DNA from: Actinopolyspora mzabensis
GTDB lineage: Bacteria > Actinomycetota > Actinomycetes > Mycobacteriales > Pseudonocardiaceae
NCBI RefSeq assembly: GCF_900101095.1
Contig: NZ_FNFM01000001.1
Location: 62,001 to 126,000 of the forward strand
DNA: 64,000 nucleotides
Direction: 5' to 3'
A program made the position numbers and the translations under genes. A model generated the notes under the pieces. The model did not search any database, had not been told where the DNA came from, and worked only from the letters and a program-made list of their open reading frames with translations. How positions within the stretch are numbered: position 1 is the first letter of the stretch; each line of letters opens with the position of its first letter. Below, one piece after another: positions 48,083 to 56,624 of this stretch.

Positions 48083-48153
48083 CCTGTTCGAATGAATGTA
48101 TTGACGTGGCGCTTCGGGCGCGGTTTACTTGAGTCGTTCGAACAGGGGTTCGA
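48083..48153 (+). promoter_or_regulatory. Promoter with LexA-type SOS box
   Basis: -35 TTGACG (48101-48106), 17 bp, -10 TTTACT (48124-48129), and over the transcription start the 16-bp box TCGAACAGGGGTTCGA (48138-48153), an exact fit to the actinobacterial LexA consensus TCGAAC-N4-GTTCGA. The arm CCTGTTCGAA (48083-48092) also forms a 10-bp inverted repeat with 48137-48146 around the promoter. No clear gene follows. Confidence 0.6.
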
Positions 48154-48835
48154 CTACGGGGTGATTCCAACGTGGTCGGTTCGAACGCGGTGACTGGTGG
48201 CCGGCGTCGGGGGTCGGCCACCGCCACGACGCGGTGTCGTGTTTCGACACCAGGCGAGCGGAACGCCTCCCTCGCGTGACCGCCGTACCGGGTAGCGGGA
48301 GCCCGGTACGTGCACGCGAGAGCTCGTCTCCGTCGCGGCGTCGCCGTTCCGTGGGGCGGATCGCCACGATCGCCGGGGTGTTCGTGGTGATCCGTCCACA
48401 ACGGAGGCACGCTGCTTGCTTCGCTCCGCACGGAACCCGTGCGGAGCTCGGCTCACCTATGGCGAGCACATCGGTGTTGGCCCTCCCACACCAAATCGAA
48501 TGTGTTTTTCCCCACTCGCTCGGCCGCCGTGTCGTCTTCCTCGTTCGCGCGACGGGGGTCCCACGGCGTGACTCCGGATGCTTCGCGCGATCCGTCGGTG
48601 CCATTCCCAGCTTCCGACGACCACTCGGTCCGCACTCCCGGAGCACGCGGGAGCACCGCGATCGCGCTTCCCCGGCCAGGTACCAGTCCCCTGCGCTGCG
48701 GCTACCGTGCGGTTCGCGTGCTTCTCCCGCTCTCGGGCCCGTCGCTCGTCCCGACCGTCCGGGGGCGGTGCCCGCGGTGGGCCGTTCCACCGCGCGAGTG
48801 TGTCGCACCGCGCCGAACCGGACGCGTCCGGCAAT

Positions 48836-48841
48836 TACCAT
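48836..48841 (+). promoter_or_regulatory. -10 box of the universal stress gene
   Basis: TACCAT ends 6 nt before GTG 48848; no ribosome site is present. Confidence 0.45.
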
Positions 48842-48847
48842 CCAAGC

Positions 48848-49318
48848 GTGGCCGAAGGCGACTCCAAGGAATATCCGGAGCCGAGTTTCGAGATCGGCAA
48901 GGACGGGCTGGGCGGCATAGTCGTGGGACTCGACGGCAGCCCGGCGAGTTTTCACGCCGCCGCCTGGGCGGCCGGGCTGGCACGGCGGGAGCGAGCTCGT
49001 CTGGTGCTCGTCTACGTCGAGGCGGTCGGCGGAGTCGCCTACTGGTCACCGATGGGGGTGGCGGTGGCCAGCGAAGCCGCCGAGGGGCTCGTGGAGGATC
49101 TCAAGCAGGAGATCGTCAATCATCTGAAGTGGGTCGACATCGACTGGGACTTCGTGCACCACCGCGGCGATCCCGCCGTGGGCCTGGAGCAGGTGGCCGA
49201 GCAGTACCGGGCCGACCTCATCGTGGTGGGCCGTTCCCGCAGACGCGGTGGTCTGTTGGGCACCGTGCCCGCCACGTTGGTCGTGGAGGCCGTGCGACCT
49301 GTGGTCGTCGTTCCCTGA
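48848..49318 (+). CDS. Universal stress protein (UspA family)
   Basis: A 156-residue single-domain Usp. Core features: GGIVVGLDGSPASFHAAAWAAGLARRERARLVLVYVE at ~20-55 and the C-terminal LIVVGRSRRRGGLLGTVPATLVVEAVRPVVVVP, which holds a somewhat altered version of the ATP-binding loop Gx2Gx9G(S/T). The first ~18 residues are an acidic extension. Usp proteins bind ATP or other nucleotides and support survival in stationary phase or hypoxia. It appears leaderless and ends in a 17-bp-stem terminator shared with the next gene. Confidence 0.9.
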   Translation: MAEGDSKEYPEPSFEIGKDGLGGIVVGLDGSPASFHAAAWAAGLARRERARLVLVYVEAVGGVAYWSPMGVAVASEAAEGLVEDLKQEIVNHLKWVDIDWDFVHHRGDPAVGLEQVAEQYRADLIVVGRSRRRGGLLGTVPATLVVEAVRPVVVVP

Positions 49319-49425
49319 GCGGAGTTCCCGGCCGGGTCGGTTGGGCCTCTCCGGAACCTCCAGTGCCGGAAAGGCCCACGTCGAGCAGGCGACACGACAG
49401 GAAAACGTCGGTGAGTCTTCCGGCC

Positions 49426-49466
49426 GGGTGGCCCGGCCCCACGGGCTCCGTGGGGCCGGGCCACCC
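49426..49466. terminator. Very strong bidirectional terminator
   Basis: GGGTGGCCCGGCCCCAC - 7 nt - GTGGGGCCGGGCCACCC, a perfect 17-bp stem between the convergent Usp and TNT genes. Its outer 12 bp are identical to the outer 12 bp of the terminator at 62956-62994. Confidence 0.9.
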
Positions 49467-49499
49467 GAACGCGCTGTCGCAGCGCCGTGAACCGCGGTG

Positions 49500-52460
49500 T
49501 CAGCCTTCCATCGGGGGGCGCGCGGCCTCGTTGCCCTGCAGCGTTACCAGGGTTCCGTCGCCGAGCAGCTCGTTGACCGAGACGGGCAGCACGTAGGCCG
49601 TTCCACCACCCGGCTGCTCGAACCAGGGCACAGCGGTGCCGGACAGCACCTGCACGGGCCGCTGCACCCGGTAGGCGAAGTAGCTCCGGGTCGCCCACTG
49701 CGGCGGCAGCGAACGCTGGTTGTAGGGCGTGCGGATCGCGTACGTGACATTGCCGTCCGGATCGCCGAACCGGTCCAGTTCGGTGCCCGGCTGCAGCACC
49801 GTGTGCTGCCTGCTCCGGTAAAGGGTCAGCGGTGGCTCACCCCGCAACGGCTGGATCGGCTGATCCGTTCCGGGACGCCCCTGCTGTGCCGCACCCGCGG
49901 CACCCGCCTGGGACTGCCCCCCGGGTATCTGCCCGTTCGGCGGGCCCTGCGGTTGTCCGGCCTGCGGTTGTCCGGCCGGCGGTTGGCCACCGGGGATCTG
50001 CCCGTTGGGCGGTGGGCCTTGCCCGCCCGCGGCGGGTTGGCCCATGGGTCCACCCGGGACACCGGGTTGTTGCGGTCGGGGAGGGGTCGGAGCCCCCGGT
50101 GGTGGTGGCGCTCCTCCCGGCGGCACAGGGCCCGGACGCTGCCCTTCCTGGCCGGGTGCACCCTGGTTCGGCGGCGGGGCCGACGGTGGGCCAGCGGGAT
50201 GCTGCGGTGGCTCGGTTTGTCCGGAGTGGCCTTCCTGCCCCGGGGCGCCGGGTTGCGGAACCGGGCCGGGTTGCTCGGAACGAGGCGGACGCTTCGGCAA
50301 CGGTGGGGGCATCTGCCCCGGTGGTGGGGTCGCTCCGGGATCCCCCTCGCCCGCGGGGGCCTCCGTGATGTGACTGGAGGATTCCTCCGGTGCCGGTTCG
50401 GCCGGTGCCTCCTCGGCCGAGTCCACGGCGGAGTCTTGCGGTTCGTCCTGCCACTGCTCGGTGGCGGTGAACAGGAAGTTGCCCTCCGGTGCCGCCGAAC
50501 TCCCACTCTCCGTGGTGGGGGTGCGCCTTGGGAGATCGCCGAGTGGCCCGGACTCCGCCTGCCTCGGCTCGTCCGCCATCGCGTGATCGGCCACGGCTGG
50601 TTCGGCGGAGGTCACATCGGTGAAAAGCGAAGCGTCGGAGTCGACCTCCGGCGCCGTAGCCGGCGGCTGTTCAGCGGTACCCGGCTCCGTCACCTCAGGA
50701 TTCGGCTCTCCAGGTCCTGTTTCCCCGGCCCCTGCTTCCTCCGGAGTCGCAGGCGCCGTCTCCACGGGTGCGGCCGGAGCCTCGGCTTCCGGCACCGCAT
50801 TCGTGGGCTCTTCGGTTTCGTTGAGCAGCAGACTTCCCAGCAGATAGGCGCAGGCCTGTTCCGGGCGCGCGAACCGCATCGGCTCCTCGCTCGTCCCGGG
50901 CGGTGTCACCACCCAGTCGGCGCCCTCGTCGCACAGCGACCACACCGACTCGGAACGCTGCCCCAACCGGTACTCGTTCGTGTCCAGCCCGAGTTCGTCG
51001 AGTCGTTGCCGAAGCTGACCGAAGATGATCTCGGGGTTCTCCTCGGACTCCCCGGTCATGCCGTGCCGGGAAGTGGTGACCTCCTCGCCGAACGGGTCCG
51101 GCTCCGGCTGTTGCTCGGTGCCGTGCTCGCCGGTGAATTCGTCCCCGGTGAGGTTCCCACTCTCGAGATCGCCGCCCTCGAGATCCCCGCCGTGGGAGTC
51201 CTCGGTTGCGAAGTCGGTCACGTGCTCCCGTGCTTCGGGGGAACCGTGGTGTTCGTACGGTGTCGCGGTGGCCGGATCCGGCATCGGGGGCGCGTTGGTC
51301 CCGGCGGACTCCCCCGGCACCGGGTAGTCGTACAGCCCCGCGCCCTCGCCGTGCACCGGGTGTTCACCGAAGGACGCCTCCGGCGGGGGTGGGTCCTCGA
51401 CCGGCATCGCCGTCACGGCCTCGGTGGAGCCGGTCGGGCGATCGTCGGCTTCCTCCCGGAGCCGTTCGTCGTAACCGAGGTCCTGCTCCGCCGGGGCGAA
51501 CTCTTCCGCGGTGTCGAAGTCCGCCGCCTGCTCGGCCTCTTCGGCGGCGCGGGCGGCTTCCTCGGCCGCTTCCATCACGCCGGGACCCAGCTCCCCGAAC
51601 CGAAAACCGTTGGAGCGGATGTGCTGCAGCAGCTCGGGTTGTGGCGGCACGCCGTACTGCGCCAGGTAGTAGGGCACCTCGGTGGGCCACACCCAGGAAC
51701 CGTCACTGTGCCAGCTGTCCGGGATCGCTTCCGGTCGGTTCGGGTCCAACCGGTCGGCGATGTTGTACTCGGCCGCCAGCACGATCGGGGCGTTCTCCAG
51801 GTAACGCCGCAGTGGCTCGCTCTCCTGCGGCGCGAGCGGCGGCCTGTCGTGCACCAGCGGCCGTCCCTGCTCGTCGAGATCGTCGAACACCCGGGCGACG
51901 GTCAGGCGGGGGTGCTCGGCCGGCTCGCCCCCGGCCCCGGTGTTTTCCTCGCCCGGTGGTGGTGTGGGGAACTCCGACGCGTTCGGTGGTGCCTGCTGCT
52001 CGCCTGTCGCGGCGACCGCGTTCGCGGGGCGCCCCAACCTGGCGTTCATCCAGTCGGGGATGTTGTCCTCGGAACGCGGGTAGCGGTTCAGTTCGTCGAC
52101 ATAGGCCTCGGCGGGCAGCGGCTGTTGCCACTGGGGTTCCTCGTCGAAGTTGATGTCGATGCGGTAGCTCGACGGACGCTCCACTGTGTACAGCGCACTG
52201 AGCCAGGTGCCCACGTCGGGCCGGTACATGCCCTCGCGGAGATGCCCGAAGATCCCGTTGAGTTCCTCCGGCGGTTCCCACGCTCGGCTATCGCCGTCCT
52301 GCAGGGTCACTTCCGCGAGCAGGTCGTGGTACTCACCCGTGGCGCGGTATTCCACGGTTATCTGCTGCCAGTCCTCGGGGGCCTCCTGTAGCAGCAGGAC
52401 CCCGATCCTGCGTGCTATTTGTTCCTGCTCTTCCGGGCTGATCGCTGTCGGGCGCGACAT
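49500..52460 (-). CDS. TNT-type NAD+ glycohydrolase toxin-domain protein with immunity-like N-terminus
   Basis: A 986-residue protein. Residues ~1-140 resemble YezG/DUF600 immunity proteins (APEDWQQITVEYRATGEY, LREGMYRPDVGTWLSALYTV, FDEEPQWQQPLP, LNRYPRSEDNIPDWM). A second unit at ~200-300 (YLENAPIVLAAEYNIADRLDP, WVWPTEVPYYLAQYG) and a third near ~495-570 (SVWSLCDEGADWVVTP) follow, separated by acidic low-complexity stretches; ~680-865 is Pro/Gly/Gln-rich. The last ~105 residues are a TNT domain: LDRFGDPDGNVTYAI, RSLPPQ, YFAYRV, PWFEQPGGGTAYVLP, the fold of the M. tuberculosis CpnT toxin that hydrolyses NAD+. No signal peptide or WXG domain is seen. ATG 52460 has GGGGAGG about 10 nt upstream. 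No separate immunity gene is adjacent. Confidence 0.85.
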   Translation of the reverse strand: MSRPTAISPEEQEQIARRIGVLLLQEAPEDWQQITVEYRATGEYHDLLAEVTLQDGDSRAWEPPEELNGIFGHLREGMYRPDVGTWLSALYTVERPSSYRIDINFDEEPQWQQPLPAEAYVDELNRYPRSEDNIPDWMNARLGRPANAVAATGEQQAPPNASEFPTPPPGEENTGAGGEPAEHPRLTVARVFDDLDEQGRPLVHDRPPLAPQESEPLRRYLENAPIVLAAEYNIADRLDPNRPEAIPDSWHSDGSWVWPTEVPYYLAQYGVPPQPELLQHIRSNGFRFGELGPGVMEAAEEAARAAEEAEQAADFDTAEEFAPAEQDLGYDERLREEADDRPTGSTEAVTAMPVEDPPPPEASFGEHPVHGEGAGLYDYPVPGESAGTNAPPMPDPATATPYEHHGSPEAREHVTDFATEDSHGGDLEGGDLESGNLTGDEFTGEHGTEQQPEPDPFGEEVTTSRHGMTGESEENPEIIFGQLRQRLDELGLDTNEYRLGQRSESVWSLCDEGADWVVTPPGTSEEPMRFARPEQACAYLLGSLLLNETEEPTNAVPEAEAPAAPVETAPATPEEAGAGETGPGEPNPEVTEPGTAEQPPATAPEVDSDASLFTDVTSAEPAVADHAMADEPRQAESGPLGDLPRRTPTTESGSSAAPEGNFLFTATEQWQDEPQDSAVDSAEEAPAEPAPEESSSHITEAPAGEGDPGATPPPGQMPPPLPKRPPRSEQPGPVPQPGAPGQEGHSGQTEPPQHPAGPPSAPPPNQGAPGQEGQRPGPVPPGGAPPPPGAPTPPRPQQPGVPGGPMGQPAAGGQGPPPNGQIPGGQPPAGQPQAGQPQGPPNGQIPGGQSQAGAAGAAQQGRPGTDQPIQPLRGEPPLTLYRSRQHTVLQPGTELDRFGDPDGNVTYAIRTPYNQRSLPPQWATRSYFAYRVQRPVQVLSGTAVPWFEQPGGGTAYVLPVSVNELLGDGTLVTLQGNEAARPPMEG

Positions 52461-52841
52461 GGGTGTCATCCTCCCCCTCTCAACCGGGCCCTCCGACTCC
52501 ACCCCACCTCGACGTTACTCGATCGGCCCCCGGCGATGTCCCCCGGTTCCGGGGTTTCGCCTGGTCGGGTCGAGCGGTGTGCCGTTCGGTGCCGGGGCGG
52601 ATTTCCGTCTCCCGTGTCCGTTGCCCCGCGACGCATCCTGTCCGGGGCGAGCTCGGTGAACGGCTAGGCGTATCCGGTCGTTGGTGGACACTCCGCCCGG
52701 TGGGACCTCCGGGCGTCCCCTGCCCGGGAATTCCCGAGGCGTTCCGAGCCGGGGTGCGATACTCCCGAGGTTCGATACCTCGAGGGCCGAATCAGTCACA
52801 GCCGCGGGTACCCCGCCCGGTGGCCGGATACGGTCGTTTCC
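52461..52841. other. Divergent spacer between the TNT gene and the DMT transporter
   Basis: No gene seen. It contains the dyad CGAGGT - TCGAT - ACCTCG (52766-52782) and a TACGGT box (52829-52834) 7 nt before the transporter start. Confidence 0.5.
52766..52782. promoter_or_regulatory. Dyad upstream of the DMT transporter
   Basis: CGAGGT - TCGAT - ACCTCG, 59 nt before GTG 52842 and 46 nt before its -10 box, a place suited to an operator. Confidence 0.4.
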
Positions 52842-53867
52842 GTGCCTACCGAAACAGCCGCCGGTTCCCCCGCTCGTATGAGGCGGGTGCTGCCCCGCGT
52901 GTTGGGTCTGCTCGGTGCGGCCGGGGTGGGCTTCCTACTCGCTTCGCAGTCCCGGGTCAACGGGGTTCTCGGCACCCGCTTGGAGCACGCGCTGGCGGCC
53001 TCGGTGATCTCGTTCGGCGGCGGGCTGGTGCTGTTGCTGGTGGTCACGCTCGTCAACTCGAACGCGCGACGCGGTATGAGGCGGCTGGCGCGTGCGGTGC
53101 GCGGGGACACCGGACTGCGGCCCTGGCAGTGCCTCGGCGGTGTCTGCGGTGCGTTCCTGGTGTTCAGCCAGAGCGTGGCCGCGAACCTGCTCGGCGTCGC
53201 GCTGTTCACCGTCGGAGCCGTCGGCGGGCAGATCGCCAGCGGCCTGATCGTGGACCGGCTCGGGCTCGGAGCCGGAGTGGTGCGTTACTTCACGGCCCGC
53301 CGGGTCGCCGGTGCCGTGCTGGCGCTGACCGCCGTGATCGTCGCCGTCTCGGCGCGGCTCGGAGCTGCCCACGCCAGCTGGCTGGTGCTGTTGCCCGCCG
53401 TCGCCGGGGTCGGAGTGGCCTGGCAGCAGGCCATGAACGGCCTGGTGAAACAGACGGCGGACTCGGCCGTCTCGGCCGCCACCCTCAATTTCGGTACCGG
53501 TACCACCGTGCTGCTCATCGCTTTCGCCGTGGACAGCGTGCTGCACGGGTTGCCGTCGGAGTGGCCCGCCGCGCCCTGGATGTATATCGGTGGGCCGATC
53601 GGGATCTTCGTGGTGGCGGGTTCGGCGGTACTCGTGCACTACACGGGCGTGCTGTTGTTGAGCATGGGCATCGTCTTCGGGCAGCTGTCCGGCGCTCTGC
53701 TGCTCGATCTGTTGTTGCCGGTGGCCGGTTCCCGGGTCGATGTCGCCACCGTTCTCGGGATCTGCCTGGCGCTGCTCGCGGTCGTCGTCGCCTCCGTGGG
53801 CAGGGGCGGAGTGTCTCCCCGCGCGCGGTCTGCGACGATAACCAATCGTGAGCGCCACGATTCTTGA
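52842..53867 (+). CDS. DMT-family transporter (YdcZ/DUF606 type, fused)
   Basis: A 341-residue protein with about ten helices in two homologous halves, each like a YdcZ subunit ([36 protein letters not shown] and [36 protein letters not shown]). The motif QxxxNGxLxxxxxxxxxAsxxSFxxG is the family signature. The substrate is unknown. GTG 52842 appears leaderless (TACGGT box 7 nt upstream). Its last 20 nt overlap folD in another frame, so folD is translated from the same message. Confidence 0.85.
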   Translation: MPTETAAGSPARMRRVLPRVLGLLGAAGVGFLLASQSRVNGVLGTRLEHALAASVISFGGGLVLLLVVTLVNSNARRGMRRLARAVRGDTGLRPWQCLGGVCGAFLVFSQSVAANLLGVALFTVGAVGGQIASGLIVDRLGLGAGVVRYFTARRVAGAVLALTAVIVAVSARLGAAHASWLVLLPAVAGVGVAWQQAMNGLVKQTADSAVSAATLNFGTGTTVLLIAFAVDSVLHGLPSEWPAAPWMYIGGPIGIFVVAGSAVLVHYTGVLLLSMGIVFGQLSGALLLDLLLPVAGSRVDVATVLGICLALLAVVVASVGRGGVSPRARSATITNRERHDS

Positions 53868-54699
53868 CGGTAAGGCCACCAAGGACGCCATCTACGACGA
53901 GCTGCGGCCGCGTGTGGCCGCGCTCGCGGAGCAGGGTCGTACACCGGGTCTGGCTACGGTCCTGGTGGGCGACGATCCGGCCTCGCACTCCTACGTGCGC
54001 GGCAAGCACAACGACTGTGCTCGTGTCGGGATCAATTCCATCCGCAAGGAACTGCCCGCCGACATCGGGCAGGCCGAGCTGGAAGGCGTTGTCGACGAGC
54101 TCAACGCCGATCCGGCCTGCACCGGCTACATCGTGCAGCTGCCGGTGCCCGAGCACCTGGACACCGGAGCGTTGCTGCAACGGGTCGACGTGCGCAAGGA
54201 CGCCGACGGGCTGAACCCGGTCAGCCTCGGCAGACTGGTGCTCGGCGAGCCCGCACCACTTCCCTGCACTCCCAGGGGAATCGTCGAGCTGCTGCGCCGC
54301 TACGGGGTCGAACTCAACGGTGCGCACGTGGCGATCCTCGGCCGCGGGATCACCGTGGGCAGGCCGTTGGGGCTGCTGCTGACCCGGCGCAGCGAGAACG
54401 CCACCGTGACGCTGTGCCACACCGGCACCAAGGACATCTCCGCCGAACTCTCCAGGGCGGACGTCGTGATCGCGGCGGCGGGCAAGCCCGGGCTGGTGAC
54501 GCCGGACATGATCAAGCCCGGTGCGGCGGTGCTCGACGTGGGTGTCACCCGCGGGGACTCCGGCCCGCTGGGGGACGTGCACCCGGACGTGGCGGAAGTG
54601 GCCGGTTTCCTGTCGCCGAACCCCGGTGGTGTGGGGCCGATGACGCGCGCCATGCTGCTGACGAACGTCGTCGAGGCCGCCGAGCGCGCCGCGAGCTGA
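53848..54699 (+). CDS. folD: Methylenetetrahydrofolate dehydrogenase/cyclohydrolase
   Basis: A 283-residue bifunctional enzyme that interconverts 5,10-methylene-THF and 10-formyl-THF, the one-carbon donor for PurN and PurH encoded 8 kb upstream. Features: [13 protein letters not shown] at the start, [17 protein letters not shown] with the catalytic Lys, [25 protein letters not shown] (the NADP loop in its actinobacterial form), and [17 protein letters not shown] at the end. GTG 53848 lies inside the transporter gene. DUF3017 follows after 6 nt, as in mycobacteria. Confidence 0.95.
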   Translation: MSATILDGKATKDAIYDELRPRVAALAEQGRTPGLATVLVGDDPASHSYVRGKHNDCARVGINSIRKELPADIGQAELEGVVDELNADPACTGYIVQLPVPEHLDTGALLQRVDVRKDADGLNPVSLGRLVLGEPAPLPCTPRGIVELLRRYGVELNGAHVAILGRGITVGRPLGLLLTRRSENATVTLCHTGTKDISAELSRADVVIAAAGKPGLVTPDMIKPGAAVLDVGVTRGDSGPLGDVHPDVAEVAGFLSPNPGGVGPMTRAMLLTNVVEAAERAAS

Positions 54700-54705
54700 A
54701 GTCCA

Positions 54706-55005
54706 GTGGCGATGATCGATCGGTTCGGCGGTAAGCGCGTTTCGGCGCAGCTGGGCTTCGCGCTCGTGATCCTGCTCGTCCTGTTCGGCGGGTTGCGGGT
54801 GGCGCTGTCGCACTGGCGCGAGGGCGCCACGCTGCTCGGGGGAGCCCTGCTGCTCGCCGCCGTGCTGCGCGGTTCGCTTCCCGCCGAGCGGGTGGGGCTG
54901 CTGGCCATCCGCAGCCGGGTGGTGGACGTGCTGCTCTACGGCGCCCTGGGGCTGGTGATCGTGTTCGTGGCAATAACGATCACGGGTGGTCCGCTCTCCG
55001 GATGA
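54706..55005 (+). CDS. DUF3017 membrane protein
   Basis: A 99-residue protein with three helices (LGFALVILLVLFGGLRVALSHW; GATLLGGALLLAAVLRGSLP; VVDVLLYGALGLVIVFVAITIT) and the conserved WREGATLLGGALLLAAVLR block. It matches the gene after folD in mycobacteria (Rv3355c). Function unknown. GTG 54706 is 6 nt after the folD stop. Confidence 0.88.
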   Translation: MAMIDRFGGKRVSAQLGFALVILLVLFGGLRVALSHWREGATLLGGALLLAAVLRGSLPAERVGLLAIRSRVVDVLLYGALGLVIVFVAITITGGPLSG

Positions 55006-55061
55006 TCCGGGCTGCCGTAGCCCACCGCGTTGCTCGGTGGGCCGGCAGTCCGCGCCGCGTA

Positions 55062-55077
55062 CGTTTCGCGCGAGATC
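55062..55077. repeat. Dispersed palindrome, copy C1 (degenerate)
   Basis: CGTTTCGCGCGAGATC followed by the same CGACGCCGC extension seen after copies B2 and D. It lies in the convergent spacer after DUF3017. Confidence 0.6.
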
Positions 55078-55136
55078 GACGCCGCCCGAACGGGGAACCG
55101 CCCCACGTGCCCGGGGCCCCCGCTCGGCGGCTCCGC

Positions 55137-55152
55137 GATCTCGCGAGAAATC
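55137..55152. repeat. Dispersed palindrome, copy C2
   Basis: GATCTCGCGAGAAATC, one difference from the consensus, 59 bp after C1, 21 bp before the end of the convergent DUF4253 gene. Confidence 0.8.
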
Positions 55153-55173
55153 GAGCCCCGCGAGGCCGAGCGT

Positions 55174-56019
55174 TCAGTCCCACCAGAACGACCACTGGCG
55201 TCCACCCCGGATCTCCTCGGCGTAGGACGCGATGCTGCCGCTGTCCTGCATGACCCGGTCGGGGGCGAACGTCCAGTGCTCGGCGGCCACCGCGGCCGCG
55301 TGTTCCCGTCGGGTGGGCGGCGCGGCGACGCTGAGATCCAGCCGATCCGGCCCGAGCCGCAGCACCCGAGCTCCGAAACGTTCCTCCCAGCTGCGCAGCA
55401 TCGCCGACAGCCCGGCACAGCGAGACACGTGGTTCGCGGCCCCGGACCAGCCGAGCACCGTGAGAATGTCCGCGCCTCGAGGCGCCGGTACCAGGCCCAG
55501 CCGCGTCTGCTCGTTCAACAGGCGCTGGGTGAGTTGGTTGGCCAGCACCGTCGCGTCCGCCAACAGGTCGCCCGCGGGTGCCGGACCGGGGCAGGTGTGG
55601 TCGAACGGGGCCAGACTCTCCAGGTCGTAAGCCGGACCGAGCTCGGAGTCGACCTGGCACAGACCCTCCCAGATCCGGGCCATTACCTGCTCCACGTGCC
55701 ACTTGTCGACGTGCGCGCGCGGTTCCGGGGCGACCACCCCCACGGTGCAGCGCTCCCCGTAGATCTCGGTGTCGTCGACCAGCAGGAGGGGCCAGAGTCC
55801 GTTGGTGCCGCTCTCCGCGCGGAGCGTGGCCAGCAGTTGCGCCGAGGGGGGTTCCTTGCTTATCCAGCACAGCGGACCGGGGTCCTGCCTGTCGCCGATC
55901 CTGGTGGACTGCTCGGACAACAGCTCCCCGGCAGGCAACTCCCGGCTGCCCGCGAACCCGATCCGAAGCATCGCCATCGGGTCGGCAGTGGTCTCACCCT
56001 GCCGCTCTTCCCATAGCAC
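55174..56019 (-). CDS. DUF4253 protein
   Basis: A 281-residue soluble protein. The C-terminal ~110 residues fit DUF4253 (ILTVLGWSGAANHV, LSAMLRSWEERFGARVLRLGPDRLDLSVAAPP, AAEHWTFAPDRV, ending in RGGRQWSFWWD). The N-terminal part (PLLLVDDTEIYG, HVDKWHVEQVMARIWEG) is typical of the longer actinobacterial members. Function unknown; DUF4253 occurs among toxin-immunity neighbourhoods, but that link is inference here. ATG 56019 has GAGG about 10 nt upstream. Confidence 0.75.
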   Translation of the reverse strand: MLWEERQGETTADPMAMLRIGFAGSRELPAGELLSEQSTRIGDRQDPGPLCWISKEPPSAQLLATLRAESGTNGLWPLLLVDDTEIYGERCTVGVVAPEPRAHVDKWHVEQVMARIWEGLCQVDSELGPAYDLESLAPFDHTCPGPAPAGDLLADATVLANQLTQRLLNEQTRLGLVPAPRGADILTVLGWSGAANHVSRCAGLSAMLRSWEERFGARVLRLGPDRLDLSVAAPPTRREHAAAVAAEHWTFAPDRVMQDSGSIASYAEEIRGGRQWSFWWD

Positions 56020-56185
56020 CGCACTGCCTCCTCACCAAGCGGTCCCACGCCGCTAGCGGCGAGTCGGGACTGTCGCTGTGGCGATCAGTGTGCCATTCCG
56101 GCTCGTCCCGTGGCTCGTGCAGTTCGGTGCGATGTTTCGGACAGCCCTCGAACCTCCGCGGAGCCCGAGGGTGCCCGTGTCCGCG

Positions 56186-56380
56186 TCACGCGCCTGCGGG
56201 GTGCCCCTCCACCTCGCAGTCCGTTCCGGGATAGACGAGCCGCTCGTGGCCGTCGTCGAACCGTACGAGGTACGGCGGGTTCCCGTCCTCACCGCGTACC
56301 TCCAGGATGACTCCCACCCGGTCCGGCTGTTCGATGGTCCTGCTGTGCATGTGCAGGCGTTCTCCCGTAGTCGCCTTCAT
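56186..56380 (-). CDS. DUF1918 protein
   Basis: A 64-residue protein with the DUF1918 beta-barrel pattern: ATTGERLHMHSRTIEQPDRVGVILEVRGEDGNPPYLVRFDDGHERLVYPGTDCEV in outline. Small SH3-like proteins of this family are common in actinobacteria; their function is unknown. ATG 56380 has AGGAGGTGA 5 nt upstream, one of the best ribosome sites in the window. Confidence 0.88.
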   Translation of the reverse strand: MKATTGERLHMHSRTIEQPDRVGVILEVRGEDGNPPYLVRFDDGHERLVYPGTDCEVEGHPAGA

Positions 56381-56525
56381 CCTCGTCACCTCCTGTGGAA
56401 CGCGTTCCCAGGATAGGTGACCGAGGACACGACACGCAGTGCCTCGGGCCGTTGACCACCGAATATTCGAGACGGCGGGACGCTCGCCCCCGCCGTCGCC
56501 AGTTCGAGTGCCGGGGAGTCCGATC

Positions 56526-56573
56526 ACGGGGGAGTGGGAGCACGGGGGAGTGGGAGCACGGGGGAGTGCGAGT
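56526..56573. repeat. Three 16-bp tandem repeats
   Basis: Units 56526-56541 and 56542-56557 are identical (ACGGGGGAGTGGGAGC); 56558-56573 differs at two bases. They lie in the spacer between the DUF1918 gene and the lipoprotein gene. Confidence 0.9.
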
Positions 56574-56624
56574 ACCGAGGAGCTGTCGCCGAGTGAGGCC
56601 TCGGCCGTACCCCGGTGGCTCGGG

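Larger units (their letters stand above)
47936..48847. other. 912-bp intergenic region with an SOS-type control site
   Basis: No convincing protein gene. The many long frames on both strands are Arg/Pro/Ser-rich and lack ribosome sites. The left part is rich in GTTCGA/TCGAAC words and holds a promoter with a LexA-type box; a 29-codon frame (GTG 48190 to TGA 48279) follows it but shows nothing recognisable. The right end has the TACCAT box of the universal stress gene. Confidence 0.5.

Noticed and set aside
48062..48200. tRNA-like GGTTCGAAC words suggesting tRNA remnants
   Set aside because: No acceptor, D or anticodon arms pair around them; the words fit LexA-type sites better.
48190..48279. 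29-codon SOS-linked small protein
   Set aside because: Arg/Thr-rich, no ribosome site, no resemblance; kept only as a possibility in the SOS finding.
49497..52391. 964-codon plus-strand frame antisense to the TNT gene
   Set aside because: It mirrors the GC-rich third positions of the real gene; composition is Arg/Gly/Leu-rich with no family match and no ribosome site.
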